From positions 15,553 through 65,424 of the forward strand of contig NZ_MDEJ01000004.1 in the NCBI RefSeq assembly GCF_002940065.1: a stretch of DNA of 49,872 nt. The letters run 5' to 3'. Position 1 is the first letter of the stretch. Each line of letters starts with the position of its first letter. Below, in pieces: positions 8,065-16,023 of the stretch. The DNA is from Xanthomonas populi. GTDB taxonomy: Bacteria; Pseudomonadota; Gammaproteobacteria; Xanthomonadales; Xanthomonadaceae. The position numbers were made by a program, and so were the translations under genes. Below the pieces are notes generated by a model that was given only the letters and a program-made list of their open reading frames with translations, did not search any database and was not told where the DNA came from.

Positions 8065-9047
8065 ACGCCGCCGCCCATGCCACCCAACGCGCTCACTGCG
8101 CGCTGACCGATCTGCACCCGCAACCGGATGACATCACCGCCGATGCGCTGGCCGGTTTGTCGCAGACGCCCAAGACCTTGCCGTCCAAGTATTTCTACGA
8201 TGCGCGCGGTTCGCAGTTGTTCGAAGCCATCACCCAGCAGCCGGAGTATTACCTCACCGGTACTGAGTTGAGTTTGCTGGAATCCAGCATGCCGGCGATT
8301 GCGCAGGCGATCGGGCCTGGCGTGCATGTGGTCGAATACGGCAGCGGCAGCGGTCGCAAGACTGAGTTGCTGCTGCAGGGCCTGCGTGATGTGATGTCTT
8401 ACACGCCTCTGGAAATTTCGCGCACTGCCTTGCTCGACAGCACTGCGCGGCTGGCACAGCAATTTCCGCAGATCCAGATGCTGCCGGTCTGCACCGACTT
8501 CACCAAGCCACTGCGCTTGCCTGATGCGCAGCGCCCGGCGCGCCGGCATCTGGTGTTCTTCCCCGGTGCCACGCTGGGCAATTTCACCGACGCTGCTGCC
8601 ATCGAGTTGATGGATGCGATGCGTCAGACCATGGGCGGCGATGGTTGCGCCTTGATCGGCATCGATCTAGACAAGGACACCGGTCTGATCCAGGCCGCCT
8701 ACAACGATGCGGCCGGCGTCACTGCCGAATTCACCTTGAACCTGCTGGCACGCCTCAACCGCGAGATCGGCAGCGATTTCGACACCGATGGTTTCCGTCA
8801 CCACGCGGTGTATGCGCGCGAACGCGGTCGCATCGAGACCTTTTTGATCAGCCAGCGCGCGCAGCGTGTGCACGTGGGCGGCCAGGAGTTTGACCTTGCC
8901 GAAGGCGAGGCGATGCAAGTCGAATACAGCTATAAATACACCGACGCCCACTTCGCCGAACTTGCTGCTGCAGCCGGTCTGAAAGTCACACACGGTTGGA
9001 ATGATGCGAAGGACTGGTTCGGTTTGCGCTTGTTGCGCCCGATGTAA
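8061..9047 (+). CDS. egtD: L-histidine N(alpha)-methyltransferase EgtD
   Basis: This 328-residue SAM-dependent enzyme trimethylates histidine to hercynine, the first ergothioneine step. Visible motifs are LPSKYFYDARGSQLFEAIT and QPEYYLTGTE near the N-terminus, the SAM site VVEYGSGSGRKTELLL, FFPGATLGNF, and the C-terminal EYSYKYTDAHFAELAAAAGL. Length fits the family (about 320). The only start that fits is a TTG at 8061 overlapping the egtB stop as TTGA, which implies translational coupling. The gene probably shares an mRNA with egtB. The histidine-binding part looks complete. Confidence 0.9.
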   Translation: MNAAAHATQRAHCALTDLHPQPDDITADALAGLSQTPKTLPSKYFYDARGSQLFEAITQQPEYYLTGTELSLLESSMPAIAQAIGPGVHVVEYGSGSGRKTELLLQGLRDVMSYTPLEISRTALLDSTARLAQQFPQIQMLPVCTDFTKPLRLPDAQRPARRHLVFFPGATLGNFTDAAAIELMDAMRQTMGGDGCALIGIDLDKDTGLIQAAYNDAAGVTAEFTLNLLARLNREIGSDFDTDGFRHHAVYARERGRIETFLISQRAQRVHVGGQEFDLAEGEAMQVEYSYKYTDAHFAELAAAAGLKVTHGWNDAKDWFGLRLLRPM

Positions 9048-9105
9048 CCGGCTGCTTGTTTCGAACCTTACCGATGCTTGGCAGCATGGTTGTCGCATTG
9101 GTGTG

Positions 9106-10384
9106 TCAAACCGATTGCAGCAATTTGAGTGCCCGCTGACATGCGGCAGAGATCGCGTCCACCAACGCATCCAGAATCGGATGCTCAACGCCTTCCTGTC
9201 GAAGTTCGCCAGCAAGATCCCGCGCTCGATCCGGCAGCTGATTGGCAGCCAAGCTTATCCAAGCCAGGCAAGCCGATGCCTCCAGGCGCATCTGCAGCGC
9301 AAGCTGTTGCCAATCGCTTGAACGGACATCCCACCAGCGATAATGGCTACCGATTTTCATCGCCAGTTTGATCTTGCGCTGTTGCAGATGGGGATAAGGC
9401 AGGGCACTGGAGATGTCGTACAGCGGCGCCAGTCGCACTTGTCCCGCCTGGCCAAGCAACAACGAATAGTTCTTCGCATGCGCATCGGTGCCGCCGATCA
9501 AATAATTGAAGACCAGGGCATGAAACATGGGTTTCGACGTCCTTGCGCGCTTGCGACGAATGTGTCCATAGCAGCTGCGAGATCTCGGTTGGCCCCGGGC
9601 CACCCTGGTGTTGATACTTGATCTGCGTCATCACTCCTAATGCCTGGCAAAAGTCTTCTTGATGGATGCGCAGCAGCGCGCCTTGGCTTGCGATGCGGTC
9701 ATAGCGTGCGACGCAGATAGCGGTTTCATCGCCAAACCGCAGCGCCTGGCCCGCTGCAGTCGACAGGCCGATCTTGCGCGCCAGGCGCAGACAAAACAGT
9801 TCTTTTTCGACGAAGCCGTCGTATTCGCCGCTGGGCGGTTTGAGGATATGCGTGGTGGGAATGCGTCCGGCCGGGATGGCCCACTGCTGCCCGTCATGCA
9901 GCAAGGCTATCTTGGCCTGCGCGCCGGCCAGACTGAATTGACCGACGTCGTCGATCTGGCGCGCTGCACCGACATCCTGGCGCAGCCTGCGCAAACGCAT
10001 TTCCAACTCGCCCTCGGTGAGCGGCTCGATGCTGTCGTTGGCGCCAGACATGACATCCTCAAGCCGGGCCGGAGTGACGAATTGCACCGCACCGGCACAG
10101 TCCTCGCCAACATGCGACAACAGAGCCAGCGGGTTGCGGGGCGAGACCTGAAATCTGGATGCCCAGCGTTGCAAGGTGGTTTCATTGTCGGGCAACAAGC
10201 CCCATAGCACAGCGTTGACCGCATCGGTTGGGTGATGCTCCCGGCTGAGCGGAATGTTCAACGAAAGCGGTATCGCATTCGTCGACGCTCGCCAGGAAGG
10301 GTCGTAAGCGAATCGCGCACGGCCATTGGCGTCGGCGTCCAACTGGCCAACCAACTGGCTGCCCATCAGTGCAATCAGCCTCAC
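9106..10384 (-). pseudogene. hipA: HipA-type Ser/Thr kinase toxin, frameshifted
   Basis: A HipA kinase of about 425 residues would be encoded here if one base were removed. The first frame (GTG at 10384, overlapping the hipB stop as GTGA) gives the N-terminal subdomain (LWGLLPDNETTLQRW), the Gly-rich loop with autophosphorylation serine (GQFSLAGAQAKIALL) and EKELFCLRLARKIGL. The second frame gives the catalytic core ALVFNYLIGGTDAHAKNYSL (catalytic Asp) and RLAPLYDISSALPYP (metal-binding Asp). The switch falls at the run GGG at 9529-9531 on the plus strand, where two G would restore the frame. As written, the longer piece lacks the catalytic aspartates. It may be a real mutation or a sequencing indel. 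Confidence 0.85.
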
Positions 10385-10971
10385 GTGGCTTTCTTCTTGC
10401 TGATTGATCGTGCTTTTGGTGTGACAGATTTGGTCTTGCCACCGGTCTCTGGTGCGCGAGCGTTTTGTGGATTCGCCGCGTCAGTTTCTGCTGCACCCGC
10501 GAACTGCTGCCGCGATTTACGCGAAACGGCATCGCGCACTGGATGCACTTTCGCGCGCGTCGCGCGCGCGGCAGAAGGATGCGTCAGCTGGGTGGCTTGC
10601 GAAGGGTCGAGACCATGGAATGCGCTTGGCTTGCTCACGTTCTTCAACGCGTAAAGCGCGGTCAGCGGACCCTGCGTACAATTGCGTTCGACGATGTCAT
10701 CCATGTTGATCAATGGCATGGCTGCGCGATCGGGCGGAAGACGGTTTCGAGCATCGGCGGCGCCGGGGGCAAGCATCATCTCAAGGCCCAGCGCATGCAG
10801 CGCCCGTAGGATCAGTTGCAGTTCGGCGCGTGGCTTGCCTTTCTCGATATCGACGATCCACTGCCGACTCGCACCAATTTCAGTGGCCAGACGCGCCTGA
10901 TCCCAGCCCCGCCGCTTGCGGGTGGCACGGATGAGATTACCGATGTCGGCAGGGGTGCGCACGGTGTCCAT
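10381..10971 (-). CDS. hipB: HipB-type antitoxin, Xre-family repressor with long tail
   Basis: This 196-residue regulator has an N-terminal Cro/C1 helix-turn-helix (IGNLIRATRKRRGWDQARLA, then EIGASRQWIVDIEKGKP, about residues 9-45). After residue 70 it continues into a long Ala/Lys/Arg-rich, probably disordered tail ending in KARSISKKKAT. Classical HipB has only about 90 residues, so the tail is unusual. The start at 10971 sits six bases behind a good -10 box, with operators immediately upstream, which suggests a leaderless transcript. An ATG at 10998 in the same frame would place the start inside the operator. It represses its own operon and neutralises HipA by family knowledge. The reading frame is intact although hipA is not. 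Confidence 0.8.
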   Translation of the reverse strand: MDTVRTPADIGNLIRATRKRRGWDQARLATEIGASRQWIVDIEKGKPRAELQLILRALHALGLEMMLAPGAADARNRLPPDRAAMPLINMDDIVERNCTQGPLTALYALKNVSKPSAFHGLDPSQATQLTHPSAARATRAKVHPVRDAVSRKSRQQFAGAAETDAANPQNARAPETGGKTKSVTPKARSISKKKAT

Positions 10972-10977
10972 CGTTCG

Positions 10978-11006
10978 AATGTAAGCGATCGGTGACATAT
11001 ATTCAA
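10978..11006 (-). promoter_or_regulatory. hipBA promoter, possibly leaderless
   Basis: On the minus strand, TTGAAT (11006-11001) and TACATT (10983-10978) are separated by exactly 17 bases, close to the sigma-70 consensus. The hipB ATG begins six bases after the -10 box, so transcription would start at or next to the A of the ATG. The palindrome at 10979-10998 covers the spacer and the -10. Confidence 0.55.
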
Positions 11007-11025
11007 TGTCACCGATCGCCTACAT
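10979..11025. promoter_or_regulatory. Operator pair proximal to hipB
   Basis: Two 20-bp imperfect palindromes of form ATGT-N12-ACAT lie 27 bp apart start to start. They are ATGTAAGCGATCGGTGACAT (10979-10998) and ATGTCACCGATCGCCTACAT (11006-11025). The reverse complement of the first matches the second at 19 of 20 positions, which also creates a perfect 14-bp inverted repeat around a 7-base centre. They overlap the predicted hipB promoter and are the expected target of HipB autorepression. Confidence 0.7.
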
Positions 11026-11078
11026 CCACCGTTGGTTCTTTATGGTGGTGAGGAACTCAAGCCGCACAGTGGACCGGA

Positions 11079-11125
11079 ATGAGTTAGTTCGGCTACATTT
11101 TAATAATGTAACCGTTCGCCGACAT
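11079..11125. promoter_or_regulatory. Distal operator pair with second promoter candidate
   Basis: A second pair of 20-bp sites repeats the same geometry. ATGAGTTAGTTCGGCTACAT (11079-11098) is weak and ATGTAACCGTTCGCCGACAT (11106-11125) matches the proximal consensus site at 17 of 20. They are again 27 bp apart. The last site abuts the stop codon of the upstream oxidoreductase gene. On the minus strand TTGATG, 17 bases, TATTAA forms a possible promoter across the stronger site. Confidence 0.5.
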
Positions 11126-14100
11126 CAAGCCGCCTGCACCACATGCAACGCTTTTGGATTGCGCCACTGCAGCAGCAGCGCAGCCTCGCTTGCCTTGGCT
11201 TCGTGCAGATGCGCCTCTTTGATGTGGCCATAGCCGCGGATGTGTTCGGGAATGCAGGCGATCTGCGCGGCCAGACCCACATTGTCGGCATCCAGGCGCT
11301 CCAGCAGCGTCCCTACCGTCGCCACGTAATCGGCAATTAGCTGGCGCTCGCTGCGCCGTTCGGCGCTATAGCCGAACACATCGAGCTTGCCGCCGCGCAG
11401 GAACTTCAACCGCGCCAGCAGCTTGAACGCGGTGAACATCCACGGGCCGTACTCGCGCTTGATCAGGTGGCCGTGCGCATCTTTCTTGCCCAGCAACGGC
11501 GGCGCCAGGTGGAAACGCAGCGTGTAATCGCCTTCGAACTGCTGCTGCAGCCGACGCTGGAAGTCGCCACGCGTATATAGCCGTGCCACTTCGTACTCGT
11601 CCTTGTAGGCCATCAGCTTGAAGGCATAACGCGCGACCGCTTTGCTCAATGCGCTGCTGCCGGGCGCACGTTGCGCCTCGTGCGCGCGTACGCGCTCGAC
11701 CAGGGCACGATAACGCTGTGCGTAGGCGGCATCCTGGTAATCGGTCAGGAAGCCGACGCGACGCGCGATGGCTTCATCCAGCGACTGCGCCAGCTGTTCG
11801 TCGTCGAGCGGATACACCGGCGCATCCACATCACCATGCAGCGTGTTGCCCGTGTTTTGCGCCAACGCACGCGGCGCGCTTTGCCCGCTGAGATCGTGCT
11901 CTTCCCAACTGCCGGGCGCGCGTTCTTGGGACGTACCGCCATGCGCAACGGCCCATTCGCCCTGCGCCGACAAACCTGCTGCACGCCGCACCGCCGGCAG
12001 ATCCACAGCCGTCAATCGCCCCCACGCAAACGCCTGCTGGTTCATGGTCACAGCCGCGCCATTGAGCTCGATTGCGCGCATCAGCGCCGCATGCGACAAC
12101 GGCACCAACCCATGTTGCCAGGCATAGCCGAGCACGAAGAGGTTGCTGGCGATCGCATCGCCCAGCAGTGCGGTGGCCAGTTGCGTGGCATCCAGCAAAA
12201 AAGGCTCCTGGCCGCCCAATGCAGTGCGCACGCCGGCAATGATCTCGGCAGCGGGGAATTGCAGATCCGGTTGGGTGGTGAAGTTGCCCGGCATCGCCTC
12301 ATAGGTGTTGAGCACCACCTGGGTGCGGCCATCGCGCACTTTGGACAACGCCCAGTAATCGTTGACCACCACCATGTCGCAGCCCAGCACCAGATCTGCT
12401 TCGCCGGCAGCGATGCGCACCGCGTGGATATCGCCGGGTTGGCGTGCGATGCGGATATGCGTGGTCACTGCGCCACCCTTCTGCGCCAAGCCGGTCTGAT
12501 CCAGCACCGTGGCGCCCTTGCCTTCCAGATGTCCGGCCATGCCAAGCAATGCGCCGATGGTCACCACGCCGGTGCCGCCGACGCCGGTGATCAAAATGTT
12601 CCAGGGCTGTTCCAGCGTCGTGCGTTGCGGCGGTGCGGGCAGCTTGTCCAGTAATGCGCTGGCATCTCGCTTTTTGCCCTTGCGCAGCGCACCGCCATGC
12701 ACGGTGACAAAGCTCGGGCAAAAGCCCGACACGCAGGAATAATCCTTGTTGCAATTGGACTGATCGATCTGCCGCTTGCGTCCGAATTCGGTCTCCTTGG
12801 GCAGCACCGACACGCAGAAACTTTTTTCGCCGCAATCGCCGCAACCTTCGCAGACCAGCGAATTGATCATCACGCGTTTGGGTGGGTCGACCAGCTTGCC
12901 GCGCTTGCGACGGCGGCGTTTTTCGGTGGCGCAGGTCTGATCAAAGATCAGGATCGACACGCCCTTGAGCGTGCGCAAATGCTGCTGCACCGCATCCAGT
13001 TCGCTACGATCGTGAAACGTCACATCGTTGGGAAAACGCTCGCGTCGCCGCGTCCATTTGCCGATCTCGTCGCTGACCACCACGATGTCGTGGATGCCTT
13101 CCGCGCGCAGCTGATGCGCGATGTCCGGCACGGTGAGCGTGCCGTCCACCGGCTGGCCGCCGGTCATCGCCACCGCATCGTTGTAGAGGATCTTGTAGGT
13201 GATGTTGACGCCGGTGGCGACCGACTGGCGGATCGCCAGCGAGCCACTGTGGAAATAGGTGCCATCGCCCAGGTTCTGGAACACATGCGGGGTGTCGGTA
13301 AACGGCGCCTGCCCCGACCAGGTCACGCCTTCGCCGCCCATATGGGTGAAGGTGTCGGTGGAGCGGTTCATCCAGGTCACCATGTAATGGCAACCGATGC
13401 CGCCCAGCGCACGCGAGCCTTCCGGCACCGCCGTGGAGGTGTTATGCGGGCAGCCGGAGCAGTAATGCGGCACGCGGGGAAACAGCGCGCGCGGCAAGGC
13501 CATTTCCGCTTCCTTGGCGTCCATCCAGCGCAGCCGCTGTTCGATCGATTCGGTCATTGCGCTTGATGGAAGCGCAAAGCGCTGAATGCGTTTACCGATC
13601 ACCGCCGCGATCGTGGCCGGCGTCAGCTCGCCGGTGGAGGGCAGGATCCACGCACCGTGCTCGTCGTACTTGCCGACGATGCTCGGCCGCGCACCGGCGC
13701 TGGCTGGCCAGTTGTAGAACAGCTCTTTCATCTGGCGCTCGATGAAAGCCTTCTTCTCCTCCACCACCAGAATGTCTTCGAGCCCCTGCGCAAACGCGCT
13801 GATGCCCACCGGCTCCAGCGGCCAGGTCATGCCGACTTTGTAAACGCGAATACCGATCTGCGCGCAGGCCTGCGCATCCAGACCCAGGTATTCCAGCGCC
13901 TGCAGCACGTCCAGATAGCTCTTGCCGGTCGTCACGATGCCCAACCGTGCGTGCGGCGAATCCAGCACCACTTTGTCGATCTGGTTGGCGCGTGCAAATG
14001 CCTGCGCGGCGGCGATCGCATAACGATGCAGCCGCATTTCCTGATCCACCGGCGGATCGGGCCAGCGGATGCTCAAGCCGCCCGGCGGCAGCGCAAAGTC

Positions 14101-14832
14101 CTCCGGCAACACGATCGTGCGTGCGAACGGATCCACATCCACCGACGCGGACGATTCCACCGTCTCGGCAATGGTCTTGAAGCCGATCCAGCGCCCGGTA
14201 TAGCGGCTCATCGCCCAGCCGAGCAGCCCCATGTCCAGGATGTCCTGCACCCCGGCCGGGTTGAGGATCGGCATCATCGCGCTGACGAATTCGTCTTCCG
14301 AGCCGTGCGGCAGGGTCGAGCTGCGGCAGGCATGGTCGTCGGCGGCCAGCGCCAGCACGCCGCCATAGGGCGAGGTGCCGGCGGCATTGGCATGCTTGAA
14401 CACGTCGCCGCTGCGGTCCACGCCCGGGCCCTTGCCGTACCACATGCCGTAGACGCCCTGCACCTTGGCACCGGGGAACAGGTTGGTCTGCTGGGTGCCC
14501 CAGACCATGGTGGCGGCTAAGTCTTCGTTGAGGCCGGGAGTGAAGGTCACCTTGGCCGCGTCCAGATGCGTGCGCGCGCGCCACAGTTCCAGATCCAGTC
14601 CGCCCAGCGGGCTGCCGCGGTAGCCGCTGACGAAGCCGGCGGTGTCCAGCCCAGCAGCGCTATCGCGCAGGCGTTGCATCAGCGGCAGCCGCACCAGCGC
14701 CTGCACCCCGGACAAGTAGATGCGCCCATCGGCACGTGTGTACTTGTGCTCCAGCGTGTAGTCCGCATCCACTTGGCCGAGCTCCGGCGTGTTGGCAGAG
14801 TCGGGGGAAGAGAGTGCAACAGTACTGGTCAT
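11125..14832 (-). CDS. Indolepyruvate ferredoxin oxidoreductase family protein (fused)
   Basis: This very long, 1235-residue enzyme fuses the parts of a 2-oxoacid:ferredoxin oxidoreductase that converts indolepyruvate or other aryl/branched 2-oxoacids to acyl-CoA. The N-terminus has the pyrimidine-binding style (FVSGYRGSPLGGLDLELW). The middle has the thiamine diphosphate region (VPHYCSGCPHNTST near residue 456, GGEGVTWSGQAPF, LGDGTYFHSG). Next comes a cysteine-rich iron-sulfur stretch at about 657-705 (VCEGCGDCGEKSFC, then SCVSGFCPSFV). The C-terminal gamma-type domain begins at ITGVGGTGVVTIGALLGMA. The ATG at 14832 is the first in frame near the conserved start. The gene lies directly upstream of hipBA on the same strand. 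Confidence 0.88.
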   Translation of the reverse strand: MTSTVALSSPDSANTPELGQVDADYTLEHKYTRADGRIYLSGVQALVRLPLMQRLRDSAAGLDTAGFVSGYRGSPLGGLDLELWRARTHLDAAKVTFTPGLNEDLAATMVWGTQQTNLFPGAKVQGVYGMWYGKGPGVDRSGDVFKHANAAGTSPYGGVLALAADDHACRSSTLPHGSEDEFVSAMMPILNPAGVQDILDMGLLGWAMSRYTGRWIGFKTIAETVESSASVDVDPFARTIVLPEDFALPPGGLSIRWPDPPVDQEMRLHRYAIAAAQAFARANQIDKVVLDSPHARLGIVTTGKSYLDVLQALEYLGLDAQACAQIGIRVYKVGMTWPLEPVGISAFAQGLEDILVVEEKKAFIERQMKELFYNWPASAGARPSIVGKYDEHGAWILPSTGELTPATIAAVIGKRIQRFALPSSAMTESIEQRLRWMDAKEAEMALPRALFPRVPHYCSGCPHNTSTAVPEGSRALGGIGCHYMVTWMNRSTDTFTHMGGEGVTWSGQAPFTDTPHVFQNLGDGTYFHSGSLAIRQSVATGVNITYKILYNDAVAMTGGQPVDGTLTVPDIAHQLRAEGIHDIVVVSDEIGKWTRRRERFPNDVTFHDRSELDAVQQHLRTLKGVSILIFDQTCATEKRRRRKRGKLVDPPKRVMINSLVCEGCGDCGEKSFCVSVLPKETEFGRKRQIDQSNCNKDYSCVSGFCPSFVTVHGGALRKGKKRDASALLDKLPAPPQRTTLEQPWNILITGVGGTGVVTIGALLGMAGHLEGKGATVLDQTGLAQKGGAVTTHIRIARQPGDIHAVRIAAGEADLVLGCDMVVVNDYWALSKVRDGRTQVVLNTYEAMPGNFTTQPDLQFPAAEIIAGVRTALGGQEPFLLDATQLATALLGDAIASNLFVLGYAWQHGLVPLSHAALMRAIELNGAAVTMNQQAFAWGRLTAVDLPAVRRAAGLSAQGEWAVAHGGTSQERAPGSWEEHDLSGQSAPRALAQNTGNTLHGDVDAPVYPLDDEQLAQSLDEAIARRVGFLTDYQDAAYAQRYRALVERVRAHEAQRAPGSSALSKAVARYAFKLMAYKDEYEVARLYTRGDFQRRLQQQFEGDYTLRFHLAPPLLGKKDAHGHLIKREYGPWMFTAFKLLARLKFLRGGKLDVFGYSAERRSERQLIADYVATVGTLLERLDADNVGLAAQIACIPEHIRGYGHIKEAHLHEAKASEAALLLQWRNPKALHVVQAA

Positions 14833-14996
14833 GGCTTGCCCGGAAAGGGTGGCTGGAACCCAGGGCTCCAAAACGGCCTAATAATTGTAGCAGCCGCTAT
14901 TCACATGTCTGGGGCACCGAGTGTGCATCGCAGCGACATCGAGGTTAGGATTGGGCCGTGTTGGGGGTTTGTCGTGTGTCGCAAGGGGAAACACCA

Positions 14997-15635
14997 GTGA
15001 GAACGAAGTGCGCATGGGCCATTGCGTTGGCCCTGCTCGGGAGCGTGTGGTCGTTGGCGCAAGCGCAGAGCCTGCCCAAGCCAAAGGAGTTTTATTTCGA
15101 CGAAGACCGCGGCACCACGAAAGCCGTGGTCGCCGTGCAGGGGCAGGGTGATGCGGTGGTCGAGCGCTTGGCCGCGATGGTGCAGCGTGACGCACGCGCC
15201 GCCGAGCCACGGGCGCAACTGGCCTCGCTAGCGTATGCCGGTGGGCGCACCCAGTTGGGCGACGAGCTCTACCAGGGGGCCTTGGGCCTGGTTCCCAATG
15301 GTAGTCAGCAATATCGCACCATCACCTGGAACTACGGCTGGGATCTGTTGCGCGCCGACCAGGCCGACAAGGCCTTGCAGCTGTGGGCAAACCTGGCCAA
15401 CGGCCGTCCGGCCACACCGCAATGGTTGCCCACTACCGCGGCGCTGGCGCTGTGGCGCGCCGGGCGCAAACGGGAAGCGGTGGAGTGGTACGCCGCCGCC
15501 GTGCGCACCTGGCCGGATCGTTGGAGTAGCACCGCAAACTACGCCATCCTGCTGCCGGGCTGGCGCGAAGCAGAGCGTGCCAGCCTGGCCGAGGTCTTCG
15601 CCGCCTGGCAGGCAAACCCGCCGGCGTTTCCGTAA
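14997..15635 (+). CDS. Exported TPR-like protein of unknown function
   Basis: This 212-residue protein begins with a GTG placed 8 bases after AAGGGG, a convincing Shine-Dalgarno. The N-terminus (TKCAWAIALALLGSVWSLAQAQS) is a signal peptide with an AQA-type cleavage site. The rest is alanine- and tryptophan-rich helices with TPR-like spacing (QLASLAYAGGRTQLGDELYQ, ADKALQLWANLANGRPA, ALALWRAGRKREAVEWYAAA). It is likely a periplasmic protein-interaction module. It is divergent from the oxidoreductase gene, and no specific partner is visible. Confidence 0.7.
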   Translation: MRTKCAWAIALALLGSVWSLAQAQSLPKPKEFYFDEDRGTTKAVVAVQGQGDAVVERLAAMVQRDARAAEPRAQLASLAYAGGRTQLGDELYQGALGLVPNGSQQYRTITWNYGWDLLRADQADKALQLWANLANGRPATPQWLPTTAALALWRAGRKREAVEWYAAAVRTWPDRWSSTANYAILLPGWREAERASLAEVFAAWQANPPAFP

Positions 15636-15752
15636 GTCTCGTCATTGCGCTGCAGGGAACCGCCGCAGCGCGCTGCCGTGCATCAGCCGAATCTGTGAGG
15701 CAGGCAGGCTTTTCCCATCCAACCACCGCCCTGGTGCGGTGTCCTCTCCGCT

Positions 15753-15796
15753 TGCGGGATCCTGTGGCGGCATGAATGCCGCCACAGGATCCCGCA
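15753..15796. repeat. Perfect 21-bp inverted repeat within a gene-free stretch
   Basis: Two perfect 21-base arms (15753-15773 and 15776-15796), beginning TGCGGGATCCTGTGGCGGCA, are separated by only GA. A second palindrome, CGAGGGCAC-C-GTGCCCTCG, follows at 15828-15846. The whole interval 15636-16023 holds no convincing gene. It resembles a dispersed intergenic repeat of the MITE/REP kind. It could also act as a bidirectional transcription stop, but no T run follows it. Confidence 0.6.
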
Positions 15797-16023
15797 TGGA
15801 TGGAGTCACGGCGTTTCTCGCGAGCGGCGAGGGCACCGTGCCCTCGACCGACCAGGGCTTGAGAGCAGCCAAACAACGCGAAGAATCGAAGACCGGCTGC
15901 AGGCAACCGCATCGCACCGCGACACACGTAGGCGTGCTCGACAGACTGGCGCGCCGCCGATCCTGGCGCGCCGCGCCCACTATGCGATCCTGGGCATCGA
16001 TTTCCTACGGACCTGACCACGCC

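Noticed and set aside
15642-15980. Minus-strand open frame in the gap before the AEC permease
   Set aside because: Its translation spans the inverted repeat and shows no domain or ribosome-binding site. It is better explained as repeat sequence.
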